DNA from: Scatosoma sp900555925
GTDB taxonomy: Bacteria; Bacillota; Clostridia; Christensenellales; Borkfalkiaceae
DNA: 27,854 nucleotides
Reading direction: 5' to 3'
Assembly (NCBI GenBank): GCA_959603585.1
Contig: CAUGYD010000016.1
Location: 1-27,854, forward strand
Shown here in pieces: positions 16,018 to 24,248 of the stretch. The first letter of the stretch is position 1. Each line of letters begins with the position of its first letter. The translations under genes were made by a program, and so were the position numbers. The notes beneath the pieces are model-generated. The model saw only the letters and a list, made by a program, of their open reading frames with translations. It did no database searches and had not been told where the DNA came from.

Positions 16018-17721
16018 TCAAAGCCAAAGAATGTTCGTTATCGCGTATTCCGTATCCTCGTCCTCGCAATCGAAACAGAGCGCACGGCCGTCCGAAAAAC
16101 TTTTGAGCGGAGCCCCCGTCGCCTCGGCTTTGAACTCCGCGGCACTCAGGATCATGCGCTTCCACTTGCCGCCGCCCTTGACGGGAAGCAGACAGCTGAA
16201 CCGCTCGATGCGGTTTTCCGAAGTTAAAATGTCTACGGAGGCTTTCAGTTCGATATCGCCGTACGCATAGACATCAAATTCCAGCATGGCGTTTTCTTCG
16301 GGGACATAGCGCGGAGAGCTGATTTTATACGTTTCGATTCCGCCCACCGAATATGCGCCCTTAATGCTTCCATACCCTTCGATACGCTTGGGAATTGCCT
16401 CGCATTCCAAAAAAATATCCGCGACCGAATAATCCTCGTAATTGGCGACGCTGAATCCGTCCACCTCCTCTCCCGAATAAATCACGCGGCTCTTGACGGC
16501 GCCAGAATCGGGGGAGGAGAATTTCTTGGAGGCAATTTTAGAAACCACCCTGAATCCGTTGATATATTTTGCATAAGCATATACAAATGCGGCGGAGGCT
16601 CCCCTATAACGCGACAATTCGCAGGAAAGTTTTCCGTTTTTGATATTTTTCCCCTCCGTGCGCACGACACACTGCCATTCTCTGAAAACGGAGCGCGTAT
16701 TTTCGCCCGTTTCGGCATAATAAATTCCCGTTTCTTCCAAAATTCCGCCCTCGTCGTATTCCACGTCCGCCCGCAGTGTTCCGTCCTCGAAAGCGAGGGA
16801 AATATTCAGAGCTTTCGGAATATAAATTTCCCGTCCCTTCAAATGCTTTTCGAGAAATAAATCCAAATCTTTCAAGGCATTCGGACCGATACAGGAACCG
16901 CTGTCAGCCGAATATACGATGGCGCTGCCGTCTGTGCAGCCGATTCTCGAATAGGTATCGTAGGCGCGATCATAATCGAAAGCGGCGTCGCGAAACGCGC
17001 AGAGCATGAGCACGGGACATTTCACGAACGGAGCATACGACTGAGACTCTATGCCCGCGATATAGCGATGACGCTCGTCGCTCATATTGATTTCGGGATT
17101 AGACGCAAATTTATCGATATTCCGATAAGCCCGCCAGCCCGCCGCGTTGATGGGAACCCCGCACTTCAAATCGGGCGAAAGCATGGCCTTCCATGCAATT
17201 TCTCCGCCCGTACGGATTCCCACGACGCCGATTTCCGAAACGTCTTCCCTCTGTTTCAGGTACTCGACGGAATACAGGGCGACGTAAATCCACTCGAACC
17301 AGCAGGTTTCTTCTACGGAGCCCTCCACGCGGTCGTAGCCCCCCGCTCTCGCAAAGTCCGCATAGGAAAGAGAAGGAGGATATATCGTGCGCGGCGCGCT
17401 TTCGTCGGGAATCTCCGTCTCCCCGCTGTAATCGGGCATGAGCACCGCATACCCCTTGTCGATGAAATAATACAAAAGCTCGTCATCCAAGGGTTTCCCC
17501 GCATCCGGCAAAAGGAGAACAGCGGGGTACTTTCCCGCAGCCGACGGCTTTCCGAAGCGCGCAAAAATCCGCACGCCGCCGTCCTCCGTCTTATGTCCCG
17601 AATAGGTGACGTTCCAAAACCGCATACCCGCGGCTTTATCCTCCTTTTCTTCCCATTCGCTGGGATTCAAGGGAGTGCTCGTATCAAATTTTTTCCATAC
17701 CGAAACGGCACTTAAAATCAT
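16018..17721 (-). CDS. Alpha/beta-hydrolase-like protein, catalytic residues apparently lost
   Basis: A 567-residue protein with no signal peptide. Residues about 35-330 resemble acetyl-xylan-esterase/dienelactone-hydrolase-like folds: YPAVLLLPDAG, KGYAVLMPDYSG, WFEWIYVALYSVEYL and VPINAAGW. The nucleophile elbow, normally GxSxG, reads GIRTGG with Arg170 in the Ser position, and the C-terminal His region reads SCIGPNAL where a His is expected. The rest (about 335-567) looks like beta-sandwich domains and ends in an ITNILWL strand. The ATG at 17721 has AGAGGA upstream; the frame is open to 17778 but that would overlap sbcC. It may be a pseudo-hydrolase, scaffold or sugar-binding protein. Confidence 0.75.
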   Translation of the reverse strand: MILSAVSVWKKFDTSTPLNPSEWEEKEDKAAGMRFWNVTYSGHKTEDGGVRIFARFGKPSAAGKYPAVLLLPDAGKPLDDELLYYFIDKGYAVLMPDYSGETEIPDESAPRTIYPPSLSYADFARAGGYDRVEGSVEETCWFEWIYVALYSVEYLKQREDVSEIGVVGIRTGGEIAWKAMLSPDLKCGVPINAAGWRAYRNIDKFASNPEINMSDERHRYIAGIESQSYAPFVKCPVLMLCAFRDAAFDYDRAYDTYSRIGCTDGSAIVYSADSGSCIGPNALKDLDLFLEKHLKGREIYIPKALNISLAFEDGTLRADVEYDEGGILEETGIYYAETGENTRSVFREWQCVVRTEGKNIKNGKLSCELSRYRGASAAFVYAYAKYINGFRVVSKIASKKFSSPDSGAVKSRVIYSGEEVDGFSVANYEDYSVADIFLECEAIPKRIEGYGSIKGAYSVGGIETYKISSPRYVPEENAMLEFDVYAYGDIELKASVDILTSENRIERFSCLLPVKGGGKWKRMILSAAEFKAEATGAPLKSFSDGRALCFDCEDEDTEYAITNILWL

Positions 17722-17744
17722 AGTTCTTTCCTCTCGCGCACCGA

Positions 17745-20330
17745 TCAGTACGCCTCTATCCTCAGGGAGGAACCGCAACGATCCGTTGCGCCCGAAACGA
17801 GAATTTTATTGTCTATTCTATGTTTGAGTTCTTCTACGTGAGAAATCAGCCCGATGGAAAAATGCTTGCTTCTCAGCTTTTCCAATACGTCCATGACGGT
17901 ATCGACCAGTTTTTCGTCCAACGTCCCGAATCCTTCGTCGAGAAAGAAAAACTCTATCGGTCTGAGCGATTTCGCGCAGATGGCGCCGCTCAGCGCGAGC
18001 GCCAAGGACAGAGAGACCAAAAAGGTTTCGCCTCCCGACAACGTCCGAACCGCGCGGAGCATTCCGCCGTTCAGATTGTCCCCCGCCTTAAATTCGTCCT
18101 CGTATTTGAGAAAATACCTACCGTTCGTGAGCGACAAAAGCGTTTTGCTCGCGGAAACGCAGATTTCCTGCAAATATTCCGAGGCGATAAATTCCATGAA
18201 TTTCCCTCGCGCCGTCAGCAGTCTGAGTTTGTCCCAAAGTTCCCGTTCTTTTTCCTTGGCTTTCAATTCTTTTTCGAGGCCTTTATACTTCTCTTTGAGT
18301 TCTTTCAGGCGATTGACCTCCCGTTCTCCCACGGCGACCTTGCCCAAAAGGCTTTCCTTTTCCGCTTCGAGCGTCCTCTTTTCCGTACGGAGCGCGAAAA
18401 GAGCTTCCTCGGAAAATCCGTCGAATTTCCCGTCGGGAATTTCGGAGCGCCTCTTTTTCAGAACGGCATACGCCTCGAAAAATTCGTCGCACTCCTCTTT
18501 TACGCGTTTCCCGTCTCCGATTTCCGCCGCCAAGGCCCGCGCCTCATCCGCGCTTTCGAAACCGTTTTCGGCAAGCAGGTCTTTAAGCGCCGCAAGCGCC
18601 TCTCTTTCCTGAGCCGCATAGCTTTCCGACAGCGTCTTTCCCGACTCTCTTTCCGCTTTCAGGCCGCTCAGTTTCTCCTCCGCCGCCCGAATCTTCTCCT
18701 CGGCACGCTTCTTTGCCGCTTTCAAAGTCTCGATATGCTTTTTTACCTCTTCCGCCGTACCTAAACCTTTGACGCGCTCGGTCTTTTGTCTCGCGAGCTC
18801 GAACCGTTCCCGATAATGTTTTCCGTCCTCGATGATGTTCGCTTTTTTCCGCTCGTTGTCCTCATACGCATTTTTTCGGGACTCTATCGCTTCCCGTTCC
18901 GCTTTCAGACTTTTGCGGGCGCCTTCTATCCGCTTGAATTCCAGCTGCGCCGCCGCGAGGTCGAACGCGCGCCCGCCGTCTGCCGCGGCGTATTTTTTCA
19001 AAAGCGTCTCCACGTCCTCCCGCGTTTCGGGATATTTTTCCGAAAGCCCGCAAAGGTCGAGGCGAAATTCCCCATACGCTTCCGACACGAGAACGGACTT
19101 GAAATGGCGACGGAGAAATTCCGTAAATGATTCGTCCGCACCCAAGGCCGCCTGCGCGCGTTCGTTTTCCGAAAGCAGAGCCTCAAAATCTTCCTTCGGA
19201 CATTTATCTTTGATGTTGCGGTATTCCGCCTGACACTTTGAAAGTTTCTCCTCCGCTTCCCTGCACAGGGCGAGGTCCTCTTCCGCGCCCGTCAAGGCGC
19301 CGAGATTCTTATTCAATTCCTCTATTTCTTTTTCGATTCCGCTCTCTTCCAGCTGTGTCCGCCGCGTTTTCAGTTCGCTTTCCAGCGCGGCCGCGTCAAA
19401 GCCCGCTTTTTCCGCCTTGGCCGCGGCAAGCGTTCTTTGTCTTTTGCAATTTTCCGCAAAGTCATTCTTTTCGAGCACGGCTTTCGCCGCGGTGAACTTT
19501 TCCGCCTTTTTCCGCTTTTCCTCAAAAAACGGACGCTTTTCCTCCGCGCGGGCGAGTTTGAGGCAAAGCGCGTCGTATTCTTTCTTTTCCTCCGCGCGGC
19601 GTTCCTCCTCGTTCAGACGCTTCTCCGCCTGCGAAAATGCCTCGGCCGCACGCTTCAAATTCTCCTTTGAAAGGCGGAGCTTTTCTTCTTCCGCCGCGAT
19701 GTTCTCGTCCGTGCCCCCCGCATTCTCCTGCATTTTCGTTCGCAGGAGCATCGCTTCGTTTTCCGCCGCGTCATAGCGGGAACGAATTTTCGCGGAAAGT
19801 TTATCCCCGTATTTTTCGAGGTCGAACAGCCGCGAAACCAATTGAAGCCGCTCCTTGGGCGCCGCTTTCACCAAGCCCGCGAACTCGCCCTGCGGCAGAG
19901 CGATACATTTCTTGAAATCGTCGAAGCCGAGCCCGACAATCTCCCGGATTTTCGCGTTGACTTCCTCCGTTCCTTCCGCTATGCCCTGCGGCTTTTCCCC
20001 GCCGCAGTCGTATAAAAACGCTTTGGCCACGTTGTTCTTTCTCCGACGTTCGCGCCGCACCTGATAAACGTGACGTTCCCCGTTTACGGTAATCTCGAAC
20101 TCGAAAACCACATACGCTTTATCGCATTTGTAATTGATGCTGTCCGTGCCCGAAGAACGCTCTATTTTTCCGTAAAGAGCAAAATGAATACAATCGAGAA
20201 TGGTACTCTTTCCGCTTCCCGTGTCTCCGAAAATTCCGAAGAGGCCGGTGCCTAAAAGTTTTCTGAAATCGATTTCCGCTTTCTCGGAAAAACTGTTGAT
20301 TCCGCAAAATTCGAGATATACGGGTTTCAT
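17745..20330 (-). CDS. sbcC: Nuclease SbcCD, ATPase subunit SbcC
   Basis: An 861-residue SMC/Rad50-like ATPase that works with SbcD on hairpins and blocked DNA ends. Walker A is GDTGSGKS (35-42), the Q-loop LPQGEF (145-150), signature LSGGE (764-768) and Walker B FFFLDEGFGTLD (794-805), then the H-loop SHVEEL. Long Glu/Lys/Ala coiled-coil arms run about 190-365 and 450-690. No CxxC zinc hook exists anywhere; the apex has only KCPKE (376-380) and a roughly 70-residue segment. The ATG at 20330 has AAGGAGG 7-8 bases upstream. It lies 151 bases after sbcD, so a weak promoter may lie in the AT-rich gap (TTGAAA at 20454-20449). Confidence 0.95.
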   Translation of the reverse strand: MKPVYLEFCGINSFSEKAEIDFRKLLGTGLFGIFGDTGSGKSTILDCIHFALYGKIERSSGTDSINYKCDKAYVVFEFEITVNGERHVYQVRRERRRKNNVAKAFLYDCGGEKPQGIAEGTEEVNAKIREIVGLGFDDFKKCIALPQGEFAGLVKAAPKERLQLVSRLFDLEKYGDKLSAKIRSRYDAAENEAMLLRTKMQENAGGTDENIAAEEEKLRLSKENLKRAAEAFSQAEKRLNEEERRAEEKKEYDALCLKLARAEEKRPFFEEKRKKAEKFTAAKAVLEKNDFAENCKRQRTLAAAKAEKAGFDAAALESELKTRRTQLEESGIEKEIEELNKNLGALTGAEEDLALCREAEEKLSKCQAEYRNIKDKCPKEDFEALLSENERAQAALGADESFTEFLRRHFKSVLVSEAYGEFRLDLCGLSEKYPETREDVETLLKKYAAADGGRAFDLAAAQLEFKRIEGARKSLKAEREAIESRKNAYEDNERKKANIIEDGKHYRERFELARQKTERVKGLGTAEEVKKHIETLKAAKKRAEEKIRAAEEKLSGLKAERESGKTLSESYAAQEREALAALKDLLAENGFESADEARALAAEIGDGKRVKEECDEFFEAYAVLKKRRSEIPDGKFDGFSEEALFALRTEKRTLEAEKESLLGKVAVGEREVNRLKELKEKYKGLEKELKAKEKERELWDKLRLLTARGKFMEFIASEYLQEICVSASKTLLSLTNGRYFLKYEDEFKAGDNLNGGMLRAVRTLSGGETFLVSLSLALALSGAICAKSLRPIEFFFLDEGFGTLDEKLVDTVMDVLEKLRSKHFSIGLISHVEELKHRIDNKILVSGATDRCGSSLRIEAY

Positions 20331-20481
20331 GCAGGCACCTCCTTGTTCGTTTTTCGTGCTCTTAAAATTCCCCCGCGGTACTTTTCGCTGTCCGCCCAAA
20401 ATACCGCGTCTTAAATTAATTTTATATATTTATATACTTTTAACGCCCTTTCAATACCTTAACGCGAACGACGTTTCCGCG

Positions 20482-21639
20482 TTATTCCTCCAACTCCTGG
20501 ATCGCCGACAAAAATAACGCCGTCAGCTCCTCTTTCGGCTCTTCCCGATATTGCGAACGATAAAATTCCTCGAACAGCTTTGAATCGGAAAAGCCCTTTC
20601 GGGATTGAAATTCCAACGTTCCTTCCTCCCGGACTTCGGCGATCAGCGACACTAAATTTTCGTGCGCGGAGAGCGACGCGGATTCCGCGGAAGTGAGCGG
20701 AGAGGTCAAATGCAGCCGAACTTCCGCAAGCGATTCGGGATAGAGGGACAAGAGCTCCTCCGCGCGGGCGGGGGAATCCGCTTCCAGCCGCACGAGTTTA
20801 CGTCCCGACATCAGAAATACGTCGCGGAGATTTTCCACGCCCTTCTCCGTCAGATCGAATATCTTGACTCCCTTTTCGCCGTTCGCTTCATCGAAGGAAT
20901 ACTGCAAGGGAGAGCCGCTGTAATAACAATTTCCCTTGCCCATGTGCTGGCGCTTATGTAAATGCCCCAGCGCGATGTAGTCGCACTTCGGCAATACCTC
21001 CAAGGGAACGGCACGGGCCCCGCCCAAGTCGATTTCCCGTTCGCTTTCCGATGTGACGCCGCCCGCGACGAAAATATGAGACAAAAAGACGGAAGGAAGA
21101 TGTTCCGTATTGCCCTCCTCCCCTTCGTCTATCCACTTCTTCATGCGCTCGGAAAAGGGCAGGTCGGATTTTTCTTCCTTGAATCGGGCCTCGTTCGGAT
21201 AGGGCAGAGCATTGATGAACGCTTTTTCTCCACGCTCGTTTTCAAAGACGGCAAAACCTTTGCCCGCCCTGACGGGGCGGACTTTCCTATGCGAAGTCAA
21301 AGGGATTTCACGCCTCGAATTCCCGACGATATAGATGCCGAGTTCCTCCGACAGCGGAGCGGACGCCGATAACCGAACGCCGTCGTCATGGTTCCCGCTG
21401 ATGAGCACCACCGCCCGCTCTTTTCCCGCGACCGCTTTGATTTTGGTGAAAAACAGATCCTCGGCCTCCGCACTGGGAAGATAGGTGTCGAAAATATCGC
21501 CGGCGATCAAAACCAATTCCACTTCTTCCCTGTCGCAGATTTGCACGATTTCATCCAGCACGGCGGACTGCTCTTTCAGGCGTTCCCGCCCCATCAGACG
21601 CTTGCCGATGTGCCAATCAGACGTATGCAGAATCCTCAT
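20482..21639 (-). CDS. sbcD: Nuclease SbcCD, exonuclease subunit SbcD
   Basis: A 385-residue Mre11-type metallophosphoesterase, the nuclease half of SbcCD. Metal ligands are visible: D8 and H10 in HTSDWHIGK, D48 in AGDIFD, N83-H84 in SGNHDD, and later SHIFVAGG and LGHLHKRQ. A C-terminal capping domain follows (about 285-385). GGAGG lies 9 bases before the ATG. It is the first gene of the long minus-strand block, under the promoter at 21773-21801, which faces the promoter of the plus-strand DnaD-like gene. Confidence 0.96.
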   Translation of the reverse strand: MRILHTSDWHIGKRLMGRERLKEQSAVLDEIVQICDREEVELVLIAGDIFDTYLPSAEAEDLFFTKIKAVAGKERAVVLISGNHDDGVRLSASAPLSEELGIYIVGNSRREIPLTSHRKVRPVRAGKGFAVFENERGEKAFINALPYPNEARFKEEKSDLPFSERMKKWIDEGEEGNTEHLPSVFLSHIFVAGGVTSESEREIDLGGARAVPLEVLPKCDYIALGHLHKRQHMGKGNCYYSGSPLQYSFDEANGEKGVKIFDLTEKGVENLRDVFLMSGRKLVRLEADSPARAEELLSLYPESLAEVRLHLTSPLTSAESASLSAHENLVSLIAEVREEGTLEFQSRKGFSDSKLFEEFYRSQYREEPKEELTALFLSAIQELEE

Positions 21640-21703
21640 GCGCGATGCCTCCGGGCCCGTCGGCCCCCTTCAAAAATTTTTGGAAAAAGCAAATCGAAAT
21701 GTC

Positions 21704-21732
21704 TTGCTTTTGCCGGCAAAAAAAGCTATAAT
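21704..21732 (+). promoter_or_regulatory. Promoter of the DnaD-like gene
   Basis: TTGCTT (21704-21709), 17-base spacer, perfect TATAAT (21727-21732). Most of the spacer is a 14-bp perfect palindrome (21708-21721). Transcription would start near 21740. Confidence 0.7.
21708..21721. promoter_or_regulatory. Palindromic operator candidate
   Basis: TTTTGCCGGCAAAA is a perfect 14-bp palindrome lying between the -35 and -10 of the plus promoter, where a bound dimer would block RNA polymerase. The regulator is unknown. Confidence 0.45.
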
Positions 21733-21740
21733 GGACATAC

Positions 21741-21756
21741 ACTGAAATTTTTCAGT
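21741..21756. promoter_or_regulatory. Inverted repeat between the two facing promoters
   Basis: ACTGAAATTTTTCAGT: arms ACTGAAA and TTTCAGT are exact complements with a 2-base centre. It sits between the -10 boxes of the plus (21727-21732) and minus (21773-21778) promoters, at about the plus start site. The 12-mer GAAATTTTTCAG recurs at 21822-21833, inside a second looser inverted pair (CTGAAAA at 21807, TTTTCAG at 21827). Confidence 0.45.
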
Positions 21757-21772
21757 CTGCCTATACTGTTTT

Positions 21773-21801
21773 ATTATACACCATTTCTTTCGAGAAAGCA
21801 A
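21773..21801 (-). promoter_or_regulatory. Promoter of sbcD
   Basis: Minus strand: TTGCTT (21801-21796), 17-base spacer, TATAAT (21778-21773). It has the same -35 and spacing as the opposing promoter. Transcription would start near 21766 and run left through the other promoter. Confidence 0.65.
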
Positions 21802-21856
21802 GGAAACTGAAAAGGAAGAACGAAATTTTTCAGATAAACAAATCGGAGCGTCTATC

Positions 21857-23620
21857 ATGTCATTTTGTTCCTTTTCGAGAGAATTTAACGAGAACACCTA
21901 CACCGCGGTGGAAAATCAGTTCATTACAAAATATATGCCCGGCGCCGACGATTTCGCCGTAAAGGTCTACCTTTACGGCTTATACCTCTGCCAAAATTCC
22001 GACTCCGATTTCAACGTATTCTCCATGGCCGAGGTGCTCAAAACGACGCGCGAAAAAATCGAGGAGGCCTTCGCGTTCTGGGAGGATTACGATCTCGTGG
22101 AAATCCTCTCGCACGAGCCCTTTGTCGTCAATTATCTCCCCGTGCGTTCCGCCGTCGGACGCCCGAAAAAAATCCGTTACGAACAATACGGGGATTTCAA
22201 CAAGGAATTGCAGCGGAAAATGCAGCAGGTGGGGAAATTCGTCTCCTACAACGATTCCATCAAATATATGCATTTCCTCGACGAGAACAACATTCAGCCT
22301 CAGGCGTTTCTGCTCATCGCCGAGTATTGCATCAACAAACAGGGAGAAAGCGTATCCCCTTCCTACATCTTCAACAAGGCGAAAAAGTTTATCAGAAACG
22401 GCTGGACTACCTACGAACAGGTGGAACGCGAATTGAGCAACTACAACGCGCATGAGGGGGATCTCATCGCGGTTTTCGGCGCGCTCTCCGTTTTCAAAAA
22501 ACCCGAGGAAGCGGATTACTCCCTCTATGAAAAATGGACGGAAACTTTCGGATTCTCCAAAGGCGCCGTTCTGGAAGCCGCCAAACACCTCAAACGCGGC
22601 AATACCGACAGTCTCGATATTCTGCTCACGGAACTTTCCGAAAAGGGAAAAACGGCACAGGAGGACGTCAAAAATTACCTCGCGGAACGGGATATGCTCG
22701 CTTCGCTCACGTTCAGAATCGGACGGAAACTCGGCGTGAAAGTCAGCAATCCCGCCCCTTATATCGACGAATATACCGAAAAATGGTACAACTGCGGTTT
22801 TGAAGAATCCTCCCTCTCCGATATCGCACTCTTTTGCCTGCGCACCGACCGCAACGACTTTAACAGCATGAACGAGCTGGTGAGACAGCTCTTTTCGTCG
22901 GGAATCGTTTCGGCCGAGAGTGTGGAAGAATATCTTAAAGCAAAAAATGCGGAGCTCAAATTGTTCACGCGGATCCAAAGTTTCTGCGGAAATCTCAAAA
23001 AGAGCGTTGCAAATCTCTCGCTGATCGAAACCTGGCATTCGTGGAATTTCTCCGACGAAATGATTTTGGAAGCGGCGAAGCGTTCGGCGGGAAGCGGCAA
23101 TCCCATTCCGTATATGAACAAAATTCTGTCAGACTGGAAACACTCCGGAATTTCTTCTCCCAAAGACATCCCCGAAAAATCTCCCGCAAGCAGCATAAAA
23201 TCCCCGTACGTCAATCCCGCCGTCGAAGCGATCAACGCAAAGGCCGACCGCGAAAGATATTATGCGAGGCTCCGCGAAAAAGCTCAATCCGTCGCCGATA
23301 AATATATGGCAAAAGCCAATTCCGATCCCCGCTTTAAGGAAATTTCCGCCGAGCTTTCCCGCATGGAAATCGCACTCGCAAAAGCGGAAGTGTTTCAGCC
23401 CGAAACGCTCCCCGCCTTAAAAGAAAAGAAAGCGGCCTTGACGGAAGAAAGAAAGCAACGGCTCAAAGCACTCGGGATTCCCGAAAGCAAACTCGTGCCG
23501 CAATATAAATGCAAAAAATGCTCGGATACCGGCTTTCTTCCTTCGGGCGAAGTCTGCGACTGCTATGAAAAAAAGGATACCCCGGAAGAAGAATTCCGAG
23601 CTGTCGGAGGAAGCGCTTGA
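21857..23620 (+). CDS. DnaD-like primosomal protein with C-terminal helicase-loader zinc module
   Basis: A 587-residue cytoplasmic protein likely to act in loading DnaB at origins or restarted forks. The N-terminal winged-helix domain (about 15-100) is DnaD-like. Repeated DnaD C-terminal (DnaB_2-type) helical units follow, such as VLEAAKHLKRGN and MILEAAKRSAGSGNPIPYMNKIL. Residues about 455-570 match the N-terminal region of clostridial DnaC/DnaI loaders: a charged helical stretch (DPRFKEISAELSRMEIALAK) and a zinc site CKKC (552-555) with CDC (567-569). The AAA+ ATPase that normally follows is absent. The initiator at 24836 shares this module. GGAG lies 8 bases before the ATG. Confidence 0.85.
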   Translation: MSFCSFSREFNENTYTAVENQFITKYMPGADDFAVKVYLYGLYLCQNSDSDFNVFSMAEVLKTTREKIEEAFAFWEDYDLVEILSHEPFVVNYLPVRSAVGRPKKIRYEQYGDFNKELQRKMQQVGKFVSYNDSIKYMHFLDENNIQPQAFLLIAEYCINKQGESVSPSYIFNKAKKFIRNGWTTYEQVERELSNYNAHEGDLIAVFGALSVFKKPEEADYSLYEKWTETFGFSKGAVLEAAKHLKRGNTDSLDILLTELSEKGKTAQEDVKNYLAERDMLASLTFRIGRKLGVKVSNPAPYIDEYTEKWYNCGFEESSLSDIALFCLRTDRNDFNSMNELVRQLFSSGIVSAESVEEYLKAKNAELKLFTRIQSFCGNLKKSVANLSLIETWHSWNFSDEMILEAAKRSAGSGNPIPYMNKILSDWKHSGISSPKDIPEKSPASSIKSPYVNPAVEAINAKADRERYYARLREKAQSVADKYMAKANSDPRFKEISAELSRMEIALAKAEVFQPETLPALKEKKAALTEERKQRLKALGIPESKLVPQYKCKKCSDTGFLPSGEVCDCYEKKDTPEEEFRAVGGSA

Positions 23621-23670
23621 AAACTCTTATAAGTTTTCCAAAAAAAATTGAAAAAACAGGCTAAAAACAC

Positions 23671-23699
23671 TTGCGTTTTTTTGTGAAATCATGTAATAT
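23671..23699 (+). promoter_or_regulatory. Promoter of tRNA-Ser
   Basis: TTGCGT (23671-23676), 17-base spacer, TAATAT (23694-23699), about 33 bases before the tRNA. Confidence 0.5.
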
Positions 23700-23723
23700 A
23701 AAAAGGCTTCCGCAAGGGAAGCC
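23700..23723 (-). terminator. Minus-strand intrinsic terminator in front of tRNA-Ser
   Basis: GGCTTCC (23705-23711) pairs with GGAAGCC (23717-23723), loop 5 bases. On the minus strand the stem is followed by TTTTTATA, so it would stop leftward transcripts. On the plus strand it would form a 5' hairpin on the tRNA-Ser precursor. Confidence 0.55.
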
Positions 23724-23731
23724 CATAAAAT

Positions 23732-23822
23732 GCAGAGATGTCTGAGTGGTTTAAGGAGCACGATTGGAAATCGTGTGTAGGCCTGAAACCTACCGGAGGT
23801 TCAAATCCTCTTCTCTGCGCCA
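23732..23822 (+). tRNA. tRNA-Ser (anticodon GGA)
   Basis: Acceptor stem GCAGAGA/TCTCTGC, discriminator G and encoded CCA are present. The D arm contains GAGTGGTTTAAGGAG, the anticodon stem-loop ACGATTGGAAATCGT gives anticodon GGA (UCC/UCU codons), the long variable arm GTAGGCCTGAAACCTAC is typical of serine tRNAs, and the T loop is TTCAAAT. Confidence 0.96.
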
Positions 23823-23838
23823 AAAACACAGGAAAAAG

Positions 23839-23878
23839 GCGCAAAAACAGTGATTTAGCATTGTTTTTTCGCTTTTTT
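23839..23878 (+). terminator. Terminator after tRNA-Ser
   Basis: AAAAACAGTG (23843-23852) pairs with CATTGTTTTT (23859-23868) with one G-U pair and a 6-base loop, followed by TCGCTTTTTT. It lies 20 bases after the tRNA. Confidence 0.6.
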
Positions 23879-24005
23879 CTTTTTACAGAAATCTTTAATA
23901 AAATACTTTTACCCTCATCACTACCCCTTTTTATAAGCTTGCTGGGAATTGGATAAATTGCTTTCAGGTATTTTGCTTTTTCTTTTTGAAATTTTTTTGA
24001 AACTC

Positions 24006-24034
24006 TTGACAACTTCAAAAAATGGTGTTATAAT
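24006..24034 (+). promoter_or_regulatory. Perfect consensus promoter of the small RNA
   Basis: TTGACA (24006-24011), exactly 17 bases, TATAAT (24029-24034). There is no gene-length ORF behind it. It drives the short RNA that ends at 24127. Confidence 0.92.
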
Positions 24035-24043
24035 AAAAACACA

Positions 24044-24071
24044 ACAAGGGTAAAACCCCTCAGCGGTTAGC
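24044..24071. repeat. Left copy of the leader repeat of the two-RNA locus
   Basis: ACAAGGGT, then AAAACCCCTCAG, then CGGTTAGC. It is repeated inverted at 24249-24278 with the same two 8-base ends and a related centre, so both RNAs start with similar leaders. Because the centre (CCTCAG) is nearly self-complementary, the two leaders can also pair: about 13 of 18 bases match as direct repeats. Confidence 0.7.
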
Positions 24072-24082
24072 CTTGGAAATCG

Positions 24083-24127
24083 AAAAAACGACCGCGTCCA
24101 GCTACCAAACTATTGGCGGTCGTTTTT
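24083..24127. terminator. Shared bidirectional terminator of the two-RNA locus
   Basis: CGACCGC (24089-24095) pairs with GCGGTCG (24116-24122) around a 20-base loop. Six A precede and five T follow the stem, so both the plus and minus transcripts meet a U-run. This is the par-type arrangement in which convergent toxin and antitoxin RNAs share one terminator. Confidence 0.85.
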
Positions 24128-24223
24128 CATTGTTACGTAGATGTAGTTCTTCGTGACGCGAAAAGATTTTATGTACCCGACGCTGACAAGCAGCGCAAGA
24201 AGTTCGATAAGATCATTTCTCAT
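24110..24223 (-). CDS. 37-residue peptide, candidate type I toxin
   Basis: The ORF starts ATG (24223) with AAAGGAGG 8 bases upstream and stops at TAG inside the terminator loop. The N-terminal half is hydrophobic (LIELLALLVSVGYI, residues 5-18), followed by KSFRVTKNYIYVTM and a charged end KNDRQ encoded by the terminator stem. This suits a small membrane-active peptide but matches neither the Fst consensus nor the holin-like toxins that I know. The leader can fold CTTCT/AGGAG over the Shine-Dalgarno, a control typical of type I toxins. It is driven by a perfect promoter (24290-24318), and its 3' end is covered by the antisense RNA. That it is translated and toxic is inference. Confidence 0.65.
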   Translation of the reverse strand: MRNDLIELLALLVSVGYIKSFRVTKNYIYVTMKNDRQ

Positions 24224-24248
24224 GAAACGCACCTCCTTTGAAAGAAGT

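Larger units (their letters stand above)
24041..24127 (+). ncRNA. Small antisense RNA, candidate type I antitoxin
   Basis: From the expected start about 7 bases after the perfect promoter to the end of the T-run, an RNA of about 87 bases is predicted, with no ORF worth naming. Its 5' part (24044-24071) contains a short hairpin (AGGGT/ACCCC region) and the CCTCAG core that can pair with CTGAGG in the 5' leader of the opposing transcript. Its 3' part is the shared terminator, complementary to the 3' end of the toxin ORF. Size and layout resemble RNA II of the pAD1 par locus. Expression is not shown by sequence. Confidence 0.7.

Noticed and set aside
20414..20454. Possible sbcC promoter (TTGAAA plus AT-rich block)
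   Set aside because: No -10 at proper spacing; mentioned only in the sbcC entry.
23689..24018. Minus-strand frame of 109 codons over tRNA-Ser
   Set aside because: It is the antisense of the tRNA gene; such frames are common artefacts.
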